DNA from: CAYVCG01 sp964449985
GTDB taxonomy: Bacteria; Bacillota; Clostridia; Lachnospirales; WRAX01
Length of the DNA: 15,312 nt
NCBI GenBank assembly: GCA_964449985.1
Contig: CAYVCG010000049.1
Coordinates: 1-15,312, forward strand
Direction: 5' to 3'
Below are positions 6,155 through 13,788 of the stretch, piece by piece. The notes under the pieces were generated by a model. It was given only the letters and a program-made list of their open reading frames with translations, did no database searches and was not told the DNA's origin. How positions within the stretch are numbered: the stretch's first letter is position 1; each line of letters starts with the position of its first letter. A program made the position numbers and the translations under genes.

Positions 6155-7234
6155 ATGGAAAGAGTTTATAATTTTTCAGCGGGGCCATCTATGCTTCCCG
6201 TTTCTGTGCTTGAAAAGGCAGCGAAAGAGCTTGTTAATTATGGAGAAGCTGGCATGTCTGTTATGGAAATGAGCCACCGCTCAAAAATGTATTTGGGCAT
6301 CATCGAAGGTGCGGAAAAGACTTTAAGAGAGCTTATGAACATTCCGGATAATTATAAGGTTATGTTCCTTCAAGGCGGAGCTTCTATGCAGTTTGCTCAG
6401 GTTCCGTTAAACCTCTTTGTTAACAAAAAGGCTGACTATGTTAAAACTGGCCAATGGGCTAAAAAAGCTATTTCTGAAGCTCAAAAATACGGCGAAGTAA
6501 ACGTTGTTGCTTCCAGCGAAGATAAAGTATTCTCATACATACCAGAGCTTGACAAATCCAAGTTCACTCCAGATGCGGACTATTTCCACATTACTATGAA
6601 CAACACAATTTATGGAACTAGATATACCACATTACCAGATACAGGAAACGTTCCTCTTGTAGCAGATTTATCTTCATGCATCCTCTCAGAAGCATGTGAC
6701 GTTAGCAAGTTTGGTCTTATTTATGCTGGCGCTCAAAAGAACATCGGTCCTGCAGGCGTTACTGTTGTTATCGTTCGCGAAGATTTATTGGGTCACACTT
6801 TGGAAGGCACTCCAACTATGCTTGACTACAAGATTCAGGCTGATAACGGCTCCATGTATAACACTCCTCCAACATATGGCATCTATATGGCAAAGCTTAT
6901 GTTCGAATGGGTTAAAGAAATGGGCGGCGTTGCTGCTATGCAAAAGGTTAACGAAGAAAAAGCAGCTATGCTTTATAATTATCTTGACAGCTCTTCCATG
7001 TTTAAAGGCACTGTTGTTCCAAAAGACCGTTCTCTTATGAACGCTCCGTTCGTAACAGGTGACGATGATCTTAACGCTAAATTCATTAAAGAAGCTGAGA
7101 AAGCAGGCTTTGTCAACCTTAAAGGCCACCGCACAGTTGGCGGTATGAGAGCAAGCATTTATAACGCTATGCCTGTTGAAGGCGTTAAGTCTTTGGTTGA
7201 ATTTATGAAGAAGTTTGAGATGGATAATAAATAA
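6155..7234 (+). CDS. serC: Phosphoserine aminotransferase
   Basis: SerC is a PLP enzyme that converts 3-phosphohydroxypyruvate plus glutamate to O-phosphoserine, step two of serine synthesis; the family also acts in pyridoxine synthesis. The 359-residue product has NFSAGPSMLP (6-15), SHRSK (40-44), LQGGASMQF (72-80) for phosphate/PLP binding, VADLSS (169-174) with Asp171, and AGAQKNIGPAG (191-201), where Lys195 should be the Schiff-base lysine. It ends with GGMRASIYNAMP (329-340). All are family hallmarks, and length is normal. AGGAGGG (6139-6145) is 9 nt before the ATG, a very strong site. The gene is the first of a serC-serA-DUF1015 unit and is controlled by the operator-bearing promoter upstream. 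SerA follows after 21 nt. Confidence 0.96.
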   Translation: MERVYNFSAGPSMLPVSVLEKAAKELVNYGEAGMSVMEMSHRSKMYLGIIEGAEKTLRELMNIPDNYKVMFLQGGASMQFAQVPLNLFVNKKADYVKTGQWAKKAISEAQKYGEVNVVASSEDKVFSYIPELDKSKFTPDADYFHITMNNTIYGTRYTTLPDTGNVPLVADLSSCILSEACDVSKFGLIYAGAQKNIGPAGVTVVIVREDLLGHTLEGTPTMLDYKIQADNGSMYNTPPTYGIYMAKLMFEWVKEMGGVAAMQKVNEEKAAMLYNYLDSSSMFKGTVVPKDRSLMNAPFVTGDDDLNAKFIKEAEKAGFVNLKGHRTVGGMRASIYNAMPVEGVKSLVEFMKKFEMDNK

Positions 7235-7255
7235 TAATAAAGGCGGGTATTAATA

Positions 7256-8416
7256 ATGTATAATATTTTAACCTTGAATAAAATCTCTAAAACCGGTCTT
7301 TCAAACCTTCCCGAGGATAGATTTAATATTACTGATAGCTGCGAAAACCCGGATGGTGTTATTTTAAGAAGCTTTTCTATGCACGATATGGAATTGCCTA
7401 AGAGCTTAAAGGCTGTTGCAAGAGCCGGCGCTGGCGTAAACAATATTCCTATAGATAAATGCAGCGAGCAAGGCATCGTTGTTTTCAATACTCCCGGTGC
7501 TAATGCAAACGCTGTTAAAGAGCTTGTTATTGCTGCATTATTGCTTTCCTCAAGAAAGATTTATGACGGTATTAATTGGGCTCAAAGCCTTGCTGGCCAA
7601 GAAGGCGTTGGCAAACTTGTTGAAAAAGGCAAAGGCGCTTACGTTGGCCCGGAAATAATGGGCAAAAAAGTTGGTATCATCGGTTTAGGAGCTATTGGCA
7701 TTCTTGTTGCCAATGCTTGTGTTGCTCTTGGCATGGATGTTTACGGTTTTGACCCGTTTGTGTCCGTTGATAACGCATGGTCTATCTCCACGCACGTTCG
7801 TAAGGCAAAAAGCCTTGAAGAAATCTATGCTCAATGCGATTATATATCTATCCATGTTCCGTTTAACAGCGAGACCAAGGGTATGATAAATGCTGAAGCT
7901 ATAGAAAAAATGAATGACGGCGTTCGCATTTTAAATCTTTCCAGAGGCGAGCTTGTTGATAACGACTCTATTAAGCAAGCTGTTGAGATAGGTAAGGTTT
8001 CCGCTTATGTTACAGATTTCCCGAATGAAAATCTTTTGGGTGTTAAAAATATAATAACTATTCCTCACCTTGGCGCTTCCACGCCAGAATCTGAGGAAAA
8101 TTGCGCTTCTATGGCATCAACTGAGTTGAGGGATTTCCTTGAAGACGGAAACATCAAAAATTCTGTTAACTTCCCTGATTGTATCCTTCCAAGAGGCAGC
8201 GCAAGGCGCATCTGTGTAATACATAAGAACATACCGAACGTTATTAATCCTGTTACTAATGCTATTTCGTCCCACAATATTAATATTGACAACATGCTCA
8301 ACAAGAGCAAGGGAGAATATGCATACACAATTATTGACGTTAATAAAGCAGATATCAGCGATATCGAACCAAATCTGGCCAATATTGAAGGCGTCGTTTC
8401 TATCCGCGTTATTTAA
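7256..8416 (+). CDS. serA: D-3-phosphoglycerate dehydrogenase, short ACT-domain form
   Basis: SerA oxidises 3-phosphoglycerate to 3-phosphohydroxypyruvate with NAD, the first and usually feedback-controlled step of serine synthesis. The 386-residue product has a substrate-binding domain with RAGAGVNNI (56-64), an NAD-binding Rossmann domain with GLGAIG (143-148), and catalytic Arg230 (NLSRGELVD). Glu258 lies in DFPNE and His271 in PHLGAST. A C-terminal ACT domain runs from about residue 318 to 386 and probably binds serine. It lacks the extra intervening domain of long-form enzymes. AAAGGCGGG lies shortly before the ATG. It sits 21 nt after serC, so the two are surely co-transcribed even though the enzymes act in the reverse order. 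A hairpin without a T tail follows. Confidence 0.96.
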   Translation: MYNILTLNKISKTGLSNLPEDRFNITDSCENPDGVILRSFSMHDMELPKSLKAVARAGAGVNNIPIDKCSEQGIVVFNTPGANANAVKELVIAALLLSSRKIYDGINWAQSLAGQEGVGKLVEKGKGAYVGPEIMGKKVGIIGLGAIGILVANACVALGMDVYGFDPFVSVDNAWSISTHVRKAKSLEEIYAQCDYISIHVPFNSETKGMINAEAIEKMNDGVRILNLSRGELVDNDSIKQAVEIGKVSAYVTDFPNENLLGVKNIITIPHLGASTPESEENCASMASTELRDFLEDGNIKNSVNFPDCILPRGSARRICVIHKNIPNVINPVTNAISSHNINIDNMLNKSKGEYAYTIIDVNKADISDIEPNLANIEGVVSIRVI

Positions 8417-8434
8417 TTAACAATAATATACAAA

Positions 8435-8468
8435 ACTATAAAGGCCCCCATATGAGGGCTTTTATAGT
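8435..8468 (+). terminator. Hairpin between serA and the DUF1015 gene, no U-tract
   Basis: ACTATAAAGGCCCCCA (8435-8450) pairs with TGAGGGCTTTTATAGT (8453-8468), a 16-position stem with wobble pairs. The bases after it are CCGAATTTT, so a U-tail is lacking on the + strand. It may give partial termination or protect the 3' end of the serC-serA message rather than fully separate it from the next gene. Confidence 0.4.
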
Positions 8469-8500
8469 CCGAATTTTAAAAATAAATGGAGTGGTAAATA

Positions 8501-9745
8501 ATGGCACAAATCAGACCTTTTAAAGCTGTGCGTCCTGATGTTCGATATGTGGATAAGGTTGCTGCGCTTCCTTATGACGTTATGACAAGCTCAGAGGCTC
8601 GCGAAATGGTTAAAGGCAACCCATATTCGTTCTTGCATGTTGATAAGGCCGAAATAGATTTGGATCCAAGTATAGATTTATACGATAGCCGCGTCTATGA
8701 AAAAGCCAAAGAAAACTTATATAAAATGATAAATGATGGTATATTTATGGAAGATGCCTCTCCCATGTTTTATATATACCGCTTGACAATGAACGGCAGA
8801 AGCCAAACAGGCCTCGTTGCTTGCGCTTCTATTGATGAATATATGGAAGGCAAAATCAAAAAACATGAGCTTACCCGTGAAGACAAAGAGCAGGACAGAA
8901 TACGCCACGTAGAAATTTGCGATGCAAACACTGGTCCTATTTTCCTCACATACAAAGCCGATACTAATATAGACGTAGTTATAAACAATTGGGTATCAAA
9001 TAATACACCTGTATACGATTTTGTATCAGAAGATGGTATAGGCCACACAGTTTGGGTAGTCACCGACGAAAGTACAGTGTTTGACATAGCGGAGAAATTC
9101 ATGTCTGTTCCTGCTTTATATATTGCAGACGGGCATCACAGAAACGCCAGCGCTGTTAAAGTCGGTATTAAAAAGCGTGAGCAAAATCCTGACTTTACAG
9201 GCGAGGAAGAGTTCAACTACTACTTAGCGGTTGCCTTCCCTCATAACCAGCTTTATATTATGGACTATAACCGCGTTGTGAAAACGCTTAACGGCAGCAC
9301 AGATGAAGAATTTATATCAAAAATTAAGGAAAAATTTGACATAGAAGAAAAAGGTAGCCAGTTTAAGCCGGATGAAATGCACACTTTTGGCATGTATTTG
9401 TCGGGTAAATGGTATAAGCTTACAGCTAAAAACAATACATTTAATGCAAATGATCCTGTTGGCAGTCTTGATGTTTCGATATTACAGGCTAACTTATTAA
9501 GCCCAGTTCTTGGCATAAAAGACCCAAGAACAGATAAAAACATTGATTTTGTTGGCGGAATGCGCGGGCTTGAAGAATTATCACGTCGTGTTGATTCGGG
9601 AGAGATGAAGGTTGCTTTCGCTATGTATCCAACGTCAATGGATGAGCTTATGAATATAGCTGATGCAGGAGAAATTATGCCGCCGAAATCCACTTGGTTT
9701 GAGCCCAAGCTAAGAAGCGGTATCTTTATCCATAAACTTAGCTAA
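8501..9745 (+). CDS. DUF1015 family protein of the serine operon
   Basis: This 414-residue soluble protein belongs to the DUF1015 family. Recognised features are the N-terminal IRPFKAVRPD (4-13) and PYDVM (24-28), HELTREDKEQDRIRH (122-136), ADGHHRNASA (209-218), and the C-terminal MPPKSTWFEPKLRSG (393-407). The biochemical function of the family is not established to my knowledge. Placement after serC and serA recurs in clostridia and suggests a role in serine metabolism. The ADGHHR loop resembles the G-x-(H/R)-R nucleotide-binding loop of ParB/sulfiredoxin-type domains, which include free-serine kinases; that link is my inference. TGGAGTGG precedes the ATG. The 84-nt gap from serA holds a hairpin without a T tail, so co-transcription is likely but may be reduced. 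There is no signal peptide or TM segment. Confidence 0.9.
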   Translation: MAQIRPFKAVRPDVRYVDKVAALPYDVMTSSEAREMVKGNPYSFLHVDKAEIDLDPSIDLYDSRVYEKAKENLYKMINDGIFMEDASPMFYIYRLTMNGRSQTGLVACASIDEYMEGKIKKHELTREDKEQDRIRHVEICDANTGPIFLTYKADTNIDVVINNWVSNNTPVYDFVSEDGIGHTVWVVTDESTVFDIAEKFMSVPALYIADGHHRNASAVKVGIKKREQNPDFTGEEEFNYYLAVAFPHNQLYIMDYNRVVKTLNGSTDEEFISKIKEKFDIEEKGSQFKPDEMHTFGMYLSGKWYKLTAKNNTFNANDPVGSLDVSILQANLLSPVLGIKDPRTDKNIDFVGGMRGLEELSRRVDSGEMKVAFAMYPTSMDELMNIADAGEIMPPKSTWFEPKLRSGIFIHKLS

Positions 9746-9867
9746 ATCCAACTGCATAAATATTTTCTTTCTCCAAATAATATAGTTGTAACGATTGTAA
9801 CCATTAAATAGCCTTTAAAAAAGGCTTAACGATACAGCAAACATTATATTATTAGGAGGTTTTTGTT

Positions 9868-10032
9868 ATGAATAAATTTACAAGCGGATTAATAGCCGGA
9901 AGCCTTTTAGGCGCTGCTGGCTTGTCATATGCTTTAAGCGATAAAAGAATGCGCAAAAAGATGTCTAGAGACAGCAAAAAAGTTATTAATAAAGCAAACG
10001 GGCTTATAGAAAATATAAGCGATATGTTTTAA
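9868..10032 (+). CDS. Small YtxH-like membrane-anchored protein (54 aa)
   Basis: This short gene encodes 54 residues beginning MNKFTSGLIAGSLLGAAGLS. Residues 7-22 form one glycine/alanine-rich hydrophobic segment. A strongly basic, helical tail follows (DKRMRKKMSRDSKKVINKA), then ENISDMF. That layout is typical of small YtxH-like proteins and fits a single-pass membrane protein with a cytoplasmic basic tail. A perfect AGGAGGT (9854-9860) lies 7 nt before the ATG and a clear terminator follows 32 nt after the stop, so it is a real, self-contained gene. I saw no clear promoter in the 122-bp gap before it, only a weak AGCCTTT/AAAGGCT hairpin (9810-9826). Function unknown; relatives are often stress- or envelope-linked. 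Confidence 0.8.
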   Translation: MNKFTSGLIAGSLLGAAGLSYALSDKRMRKKMSRDSKKVINKANGLIENISDMF

Positions 10033-10064
10033 TTGATGTTTTAAATCGATGTTTTTGATTTTTT

Positions 10065-10098
10065 GAGGAAGCTAAAAGGCTTCCTCTTTTATTTTTTT
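10065..10098 (+). terminator. Rho-independent terminator after the YtxH-like gene
   Basis: GAGGAAGC (10065-10072) pairs perfectly with GCTTCCTC (10079-10086) around a 6-nt loop, followed by TTTTATTTTTTT to 10098. It isolates recU, whose promoter begins at 10111. Confidence 0.9.
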
Positions 10099-10110
10099 GA
10101 TATATTGTCT

Positions 10111-10139
10111 TTGGCAAAGCTGTTTAACTATAGTATAAT
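10111..10139 (+). promoter_or_regulatory. Vegetative-type promoter of recU
   Basis: TTGGCA (10111-10116) and TATAAT (10134-10139) have an ideal 17-bp spacer. The expected start near 10146 leaves a leader of about 30 nt before recU, which supports the 10177 start. Confidence 0.8.
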
Positions 10140-10176
10140 ATGTATAAAATTTACAAATTACGGAGATGATCACAAT

Positions 10177-10719
10177 ATGTCATGGGGAACAAGAGGCCTT
10201 AGAGGCAGTACACTGGAAGAACTGATAAATATGACAAACGAGGCCTATATGTCTCGTGGGCTTGCCATTGTCCAAAAAATTCCAACGCCTATCACGCCTA
10301 TAAAGATTGATAATGCTACGAGAACTATAACGCTGGCGTATTTTGAGCAGAAAAGCACTGTGGATTATATAGGCGCTGTTCAGGGTATTCCTATTTGCTT
10401 TGATGCAAAGGAAACGACACGGAATATGCTCCCCATTCAAAATATACATACCCATCAGATAAAGTTTATGGAGGACTTTGAAAAGCAGAACGGCATGTCA
10501 TTTTTGCTTGTCAACTTTCGCAATGTTGATGAATGCTATTTCCTGCCTTTTAAAACACTAAAAAAGTTTTGGGACCAATCGTTAAAAGGCGGAAGAAAAT
10601 CAATACCTTATGCAGAGTTTGATAAACAGCTCATAATAAAAAACAAAAACGGATTTCTGCTCCATTATCTTGAAGCGATAAACACCGTTTTATGCCGTGA
10701 AGCTGAAAACAAAGCCTGA
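10177..10719 (+). CDS. recU: Holliday junction resolvase RecU
   Basis: RecU is the Gram-positive Holliday-junction resolvase; it cuts four-way junctions in recombination and helps chromosome segregation. The 180-residue product begins in family style with RGLRGSTLEELINMTNEAY (6-24), then KIPTP (34-38). It carries the nuclease core VDYIG (62-66) and FDAKET (75-80): Asp63, Asp76 and Lys78 are spaced like the metal-binding acidic residues and lysine of Bacillus RecU. It is slightly shorter than the roughly 200 residues of Bacillus, mainly at the N-terminus. The ATG at 10177 follows CGGAG (10161-10165); an in-frame ATG at 10063 is rejected because it lies inside the preceding terminator and upstream of the recU promoter. 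The next gene follows after 16 nt. In Bacillus recU neighbours a penicillin-binding protein gene, which is not the case here. Confidence 0.93.
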   Translation: MSWGTRGLRGSTLEELINMTNEAYMSRGLAIVQKIPTPITPIKIDNATRTITLAYFEQKSTVDYIGAVQGIPICFDAKETTRNMLPIQNIHTHQIKFMEDFEKQNGMSFLLVNFRNVDECYFLPFKTLKKFWDQSLKGGRKSIPYAEFDKQLIIKNKNGFLLHYLEAINTVLCREAENKA

Positions 10720-10735
10720 TGAAAGGAATATTTCG

Positions 10736-12040
10736 ATGCTTTATAAAAACAAATGCATGTCAATAATGCTTCTTGCGCTAATAACAATTACAGGATGCTC
10801 CGAGCGCACTGTTTCCAGCTTGCCTTCGGAACGCATATCATATCAGCGCGCAACCGCAGTAAACGCTGAAATCCCTCAAAAGAGCGATATAGAACAATAT
10901 ACCCTTTTCATACGTCAAAACGATTTTCCTCTTGAAAAATATGAACCAACGCAAAAATGCTGGATAGGCGCCGATATTACGCTGGATAAAACTGTTAATG
11001 GGGATATATCTATGTTTGAAGAAAAGATGTCGTATGAGCATGATTTGTATGCAAATTCTATGAAGCTGGGCGACAGCTATCCCTTTGCCTGGATATTGGA
11101 ATGTATTGGAGCATCTAAAACCCCTGTTCTGGAAATTCTTCCACAAAATCAGGACTCACCCTATGATAAGGACTTGCTTATAAAAACCGCAAAAGACGCC
11201 GGAGAATTGAATATCCCTATTTTTATAAAACTCTACCCGTTCTGCAAAGAAGTAGGGTATAATAAAAACGAATATATCTCATTTTTTAAAAAGGCGAGCG
11301 ACACATTTCGGCAACACGCCCCAAACGTCGCTATCATTTGGAGCGTTTGCAGTGATGACGCTTTTGATTCATCATATTATCCGGGAGATGAATATGTGGA
11401 TTGGGTCGGTATTGACATAAAACAGGATATATCACAAAGCGACGATAACAACGTTTTTAATCCGGTTAATAAAAATCTGGAATATTTTTATTTGAGCTTT
11501 CAAAAACAAAAGCCTATTATGATAACTTCTCTTTCCATTAGCCATTATTCAACTCTAAATATGAAATATTATATAACCGAAGCGGCTTCCGAAATTAACA
11601 AAATATACAAAGCGATTGCTGAAAAACACCCAAGAATAAAGGGCATAATATATAAAAGCTATAACGAAATAGATTTCCGTGAACCTGATGCTGAAAGAGC
11701 AAAGAAAACATATAACAATTTTTTGCTTGCAGAAGATGATGGCATAAAAGAAGCTTATGCAGATGCAGTGTCTAAAGACAGGTTTTCATCCCCTGATTCT
11801 AATGAGATGGCGGACACAGAAATTATTTCGCCTTTCCCTGCCTACAGAGACAGAGCGGCTTATTTCATATCCGAAAAAAGCCTTAGGTATGATATAGAAG
11901 TTGTCGGGCTTGATCTGCTAAAAGGAAATGAGCTATACATTAATGGCAGTAAATATTATGATCTTGAAACGCTTAAACAGCATTTGACCTTGGATTATGA
12001 GATTGATGACGACATGCAGACGTTTACAATAGTAAAATGA
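10736..12040 (+). CDS. Lipoprotein with a degenerate GH26 (beta-mannanase)-like domain
   Basis: This 434-residue protein has a lipoprotein signal peptide: basic start, hydrophobic stretch 8-17, lipobox ITGC with Cys21, a substrate for the Lgt encoded in this window. Residues about 75-330 resemble family 26 glycoside hydrolases: IGADITLD near 77, a strand IPIFIKLYPF (160-169), and the strong motif YYPGDEYVDWVGIDI (214-228). Where GH26 enzymes have the acid/base (HEMN-type) and nucleophile (xxxTETG-type) glutamates, this one reads KLYPFCKE and MITSLSIS (262-269), so both sites seem altered and it may bind sugar without cleaving it. Residues about 375-434 form a separate small tail. The ATG at 10736 follows AAAGGA (10722-10727) at 8 nt; an in-frame ATG at 10697 within recU would bury the signal peptide. 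It is co-transcribed with recU. Fold assignment is fairly sure, role unknown. Confidence 0.7.
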   Translation: MLYKNKCMSIMLLALITITGCSERTVSSLPSERISYQRATAVNAEIPQKSDIEQYTLFIRQNDFPLEKYEPTQKCWIGADITLDKTVNGDISMFEEKMSYEHDLYANSMKLGDSYPFAWILECIGASKTPVLEILPQNQDSPYDKDLLIKTAKDAGELNIPIFIKLYPFCKEVGYNKNEYISFFKKASDTFRQHAPNVAIIWSVCSDDAFDSSYYPGDEYVDWVGIDIKQDISQSDDNNVFNPVNKNLEYFYLSFQKQKPIMITSLSISHYSTLNMKYYITEAASEINKIYKAIAEKHPRIKGIIYKSYNEIDFREPDAERAKKTYNNFLLAEDDGIKEAYADAVSKDRFSSPDSNEMADTEIISPFPAYRDRAAYFISEKSLRYDIEVVGLDLLKGNELYINGSKYYDLETLKQHLTLDYEIDDDMQTFTIVK

Positions 12041-12057
12041 GCAGTAAATAATTTTTG

Positions 12058-12086
12058 TTTGCAAAAAATACTATAAATGATATAAT
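12058..12086 (+). promoter_or_regulatory. Promoter of the nadD-yqeK/rsfS/hflX unit
   Basis: TTTGCA (12058-12063) and TATAAT (12081-12086) have a 17-bp spacer. The expected start is about 40 nt before the nadD ATG, in very AT-rich DNA. There is no clear terminator between the lipoprotein stop and this promoter. Confidence 0.7.
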
Positions 12087-12131
12087 ATTTCATAATCATA
12101 CTATATTTTATATTTTTATTGAGGATAATAT

Positions 12132-13388
12132 ATGAGAAATGATATTTTGAATATTAAAGATGCAAAAAGAATAGCCATAATGGGCGGAACATTTAATCCC
12201 ATTCATTATGGCCATCTTGTTACGGCGGAGGCTGTTCGCAATGAATACAATATAGACAGGGTTATATTTATTCCGACGGGTCGCCCGCCACACAAACCTG
12301 ATAAAGATATCGCCCATTCTGAGCATAGATACCTTATGACCGTTTTATCGACGTATAACAACCCGTATTTCGACGTATCCCGCATAGAGATAGAAAGAAC
12401 CGGCATATCATATACAATTGATACGATAAAGGAAATAAGGAAATCTTGCAGACAGGATGCAAAAATATACTTTATAACCGGAGCTGATGCTGTTCACCAA
12501 ATTTTGACTTGGAAGGACTCTGAGGAGCTGCTTTCTCTATGCAGCTTTATCGCTGTGACAAGACCGGGCCACAATTCGGACAAGCTTTATCAGCAGGTCA
12601 TGAAAATTAAAAACCACAAAAAAAGCAGAATACACTTTTTAGAGGTTCCGTCTCTTGCTATATCATCGAGTGACATAAGAAATCGTGTGCTTATAGATAA
12701 GCCTATAAAATACCTTGTTCCTGAGGAAGTCGAAAAATATATATTCAAGTTTGGCCTCTATGCCGATGATAATACAAACAGTTCCTCATACGGCATGGAT
12801 AGAAAAACCATAGAAAAGAAGCTTAAAAAGCTGCTTCCATATAAAAGATTTATACACATTCAGGGCGTTGCTGAAGAAGCTCTAAAGCTCGCAGAACATT
12901 ACGGGGCTGACAAAACAAAGACGCTTATCGCCGCTTTGCTCCATGACTGCGCCAAAGGTTATACATTTGAGGAAAATGTTCAAAAATGCAGTGATTATGA
13001 TATTGATTTAAGCGAAATGATGGCTAAATGGCCCAGCATAACCCATGCTTTTTTGGGTGCTGTAGTTGCTAAAAACGAATATAAAATCAGGGATGAAGAA
13101 ATTCTAAACGCTATAAAATATCACACCACCGGCAGGCCAAACATGACATTGATCGAAAAAATTGTCTACATAGCGGACTGTATTGAACCCAACCGGGATG
13201 CGTACCCCGGCATAGAAACGGTGCGCAAGCTTGCTTATATAAATCTTAACAAAGCGATAATAACAGCCCTTAAAAACACAATAAGCGATACGCTGTTTAA
13301 AGGCTGGCTCGTTTATCCGTTAAGTTATGAAGCTTTGCAATACTTGGAGAACAACCAAAATTCAGAAAGCGAGGATGAGTTTAATTAA
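12132..13388 (+). CDS. nadD: Fusion of nicotinate-nucleotide adenylyltransferase (NadD) and YqeK HD-domain phosphohydrolase
   Basis: This 418-residue protein fuses two enzymes that are usually adjacent genes. Residues 1-211 are NadD, which makes nicotinate adenine dinucleotide from nicotinate mononucleotide and ATP: MGGTFNPIHYGH (17-28), PTGRPPHK (48-55), FITGADA (114-120), and SSSDIR (178-183). Residues 222-410 are YqeK, a metal HD phosphohydrolase shown in Firmicutes to split Ap4A into two ADP: RFIHIQGV (239-246), ALLHDCAKG (268-276) with His271-Asp272, THAFLGA (304-310), YHTTGRP (330-336), and IADCIEPNRDAYPG (347-360). The linker of about ten residues (ADDNTNSSSYG) is Asn/Ser-rich. The frame is open throughout, and the internal ATG at 12795, where YqeK would begin, has no ribosome site, so the fusion looks genuine. 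Start 12132 follows GAGGA (12121-12125). RsfS follows with a 1-nt overlap. Confidence 0.93.
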   Translation: MRNDILNIKDAKRIAIMGGTFNPIHYGHLVTAEAVRNEYNIDRVIFIPTGRPPHKPDKDIAHSEHRYLMTVLSTYNNPYFDVSRIEIERTGISYTIDTIKEIRKSCRQDAKIYFITGADAVHQILTWKDSEELLSLCSFIAVTRPGHNSDKLYQQVMKIKNHKKSRIHFLEVPSLAISSSDIRNRVLIDKPIKYLVPEEVEKYIFKFGLYADDNTNSSSYGMDRKTIEKKLKKLLPYKRFIHIQGVAEEALKLAEHYGADKTKTLIAALLHDCAKGYTFEENVQKCSDYDIDLSEMMAKWPSITHAFLGAVVAKNEYKIRDEEILNAIKYHTTGRPNMTLIEKIVYIADCIEPNRDAYPGIETVRKLAYINLNKAIITALKNTISDTLFKGWLVYPLSYEALQYLENNQNSESEDEFN

Positions 13389-13765
13389 TGCTTAATAAAG
13401 AATTAATGACCGGCGAATTATTTAACGCCGCAAAACAAGCCTATAATGTTATTGATGAGAAATTCGGTAAGGAAATAATAATGCTATACATAGCCAACGT
13501 TTCCATTATGGCTGATTATTTTATTATTGCCAGCGCAAATTCCCCTGCCCAGCTTAAAGCCATTAGCGATGCTGTGGATCAAAAGCTGTTCGAGCTCGGT
13601 ATAAGAATGCGTCATTTGGAAGGAACGGTGAATTCCGGCTGGGTTCTTTTGGATTTCGGCAGCATTATCGTGCATTTGTTCCTTAAAGAACAAAGGGAGT
13701 TTTATAACATCGAAAGAATATGGGGAGACGCAGAAAAGATAGACCCGGAACTGTTAATAAACTAA
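13388..13765 (+). CDS. rsfS: Ribosomal silencing factor RsfS
   Basis: RsfS binds protein uL14 of the large ribosomal subunit and blocks joining of the two subunits, lowering translation under poor nutrition. The 125-residue product carries MADYFIIASANSPAQLKAI (41-59) and EGTVNSGWVLLDFGSIIVHLF (about 78-98), which are the hallmarks of the family. It then reads EQREFYNIERIWGDA near the C-terminus. Length is normal. Its ATG shares one base with the stop of the nadD-yqeK fusion (TAATG), so translation is probably coupled; GAGGATGAG at 13371-13379 may serve as ribosome site. The order nadD-yqeK-rsfS is the standard one in Firmicutes. Confidence 0.95.
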   Translation: MLNKELMTGELFNAAKQAYNVIDEKFGKEIIMLYIANVSIMADYFIIASANSPAQLKAISDAVDQKLFELGIRMRHLEGTVNSGWVLLDFGSIIVHLFLKEQREFYNIERIWGDAEKIDPELLIN

Positions 13766-13788
13766 ATAATATTAACGGAGGTAGAGGC

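Noticed and set aside
9810..9826. AGCCTTT/AAAGGCT hairpin as terminator of the serine operon
   Set aside because: Seven base pairs without a following T run is not enough to call a terminator.
10063..10176. N-terminal extension of RecU from ATG 10063
   Set aside because: The segment lies over a clean terminator and upstream of a consensus promoter (10111-10139). RecU homology starts at the ATG at 10177, which has its own ribosome site.
10697..10735. Upstream start of the lipoprotein gene inside recU
   Set aside because: It would place 13 charged residues before the signal peptide; the ATG at 10736 has AAAGGA at the right distance.
12051..12069. ATTTTTG/CAAAAAT hairpin as terminator of the lipoprotein gene
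   Set aside because: The stem is almost pure A-T with no T tail, and overlaps the -35 box of the nadD promoter.
13720..13788. HflX start at ATG 13720
   Set aside because: It overlaps 46 bases of rsfS, precedes the GGAGGT site and adds a non-homologous peptide; TTG 13789 fits better.
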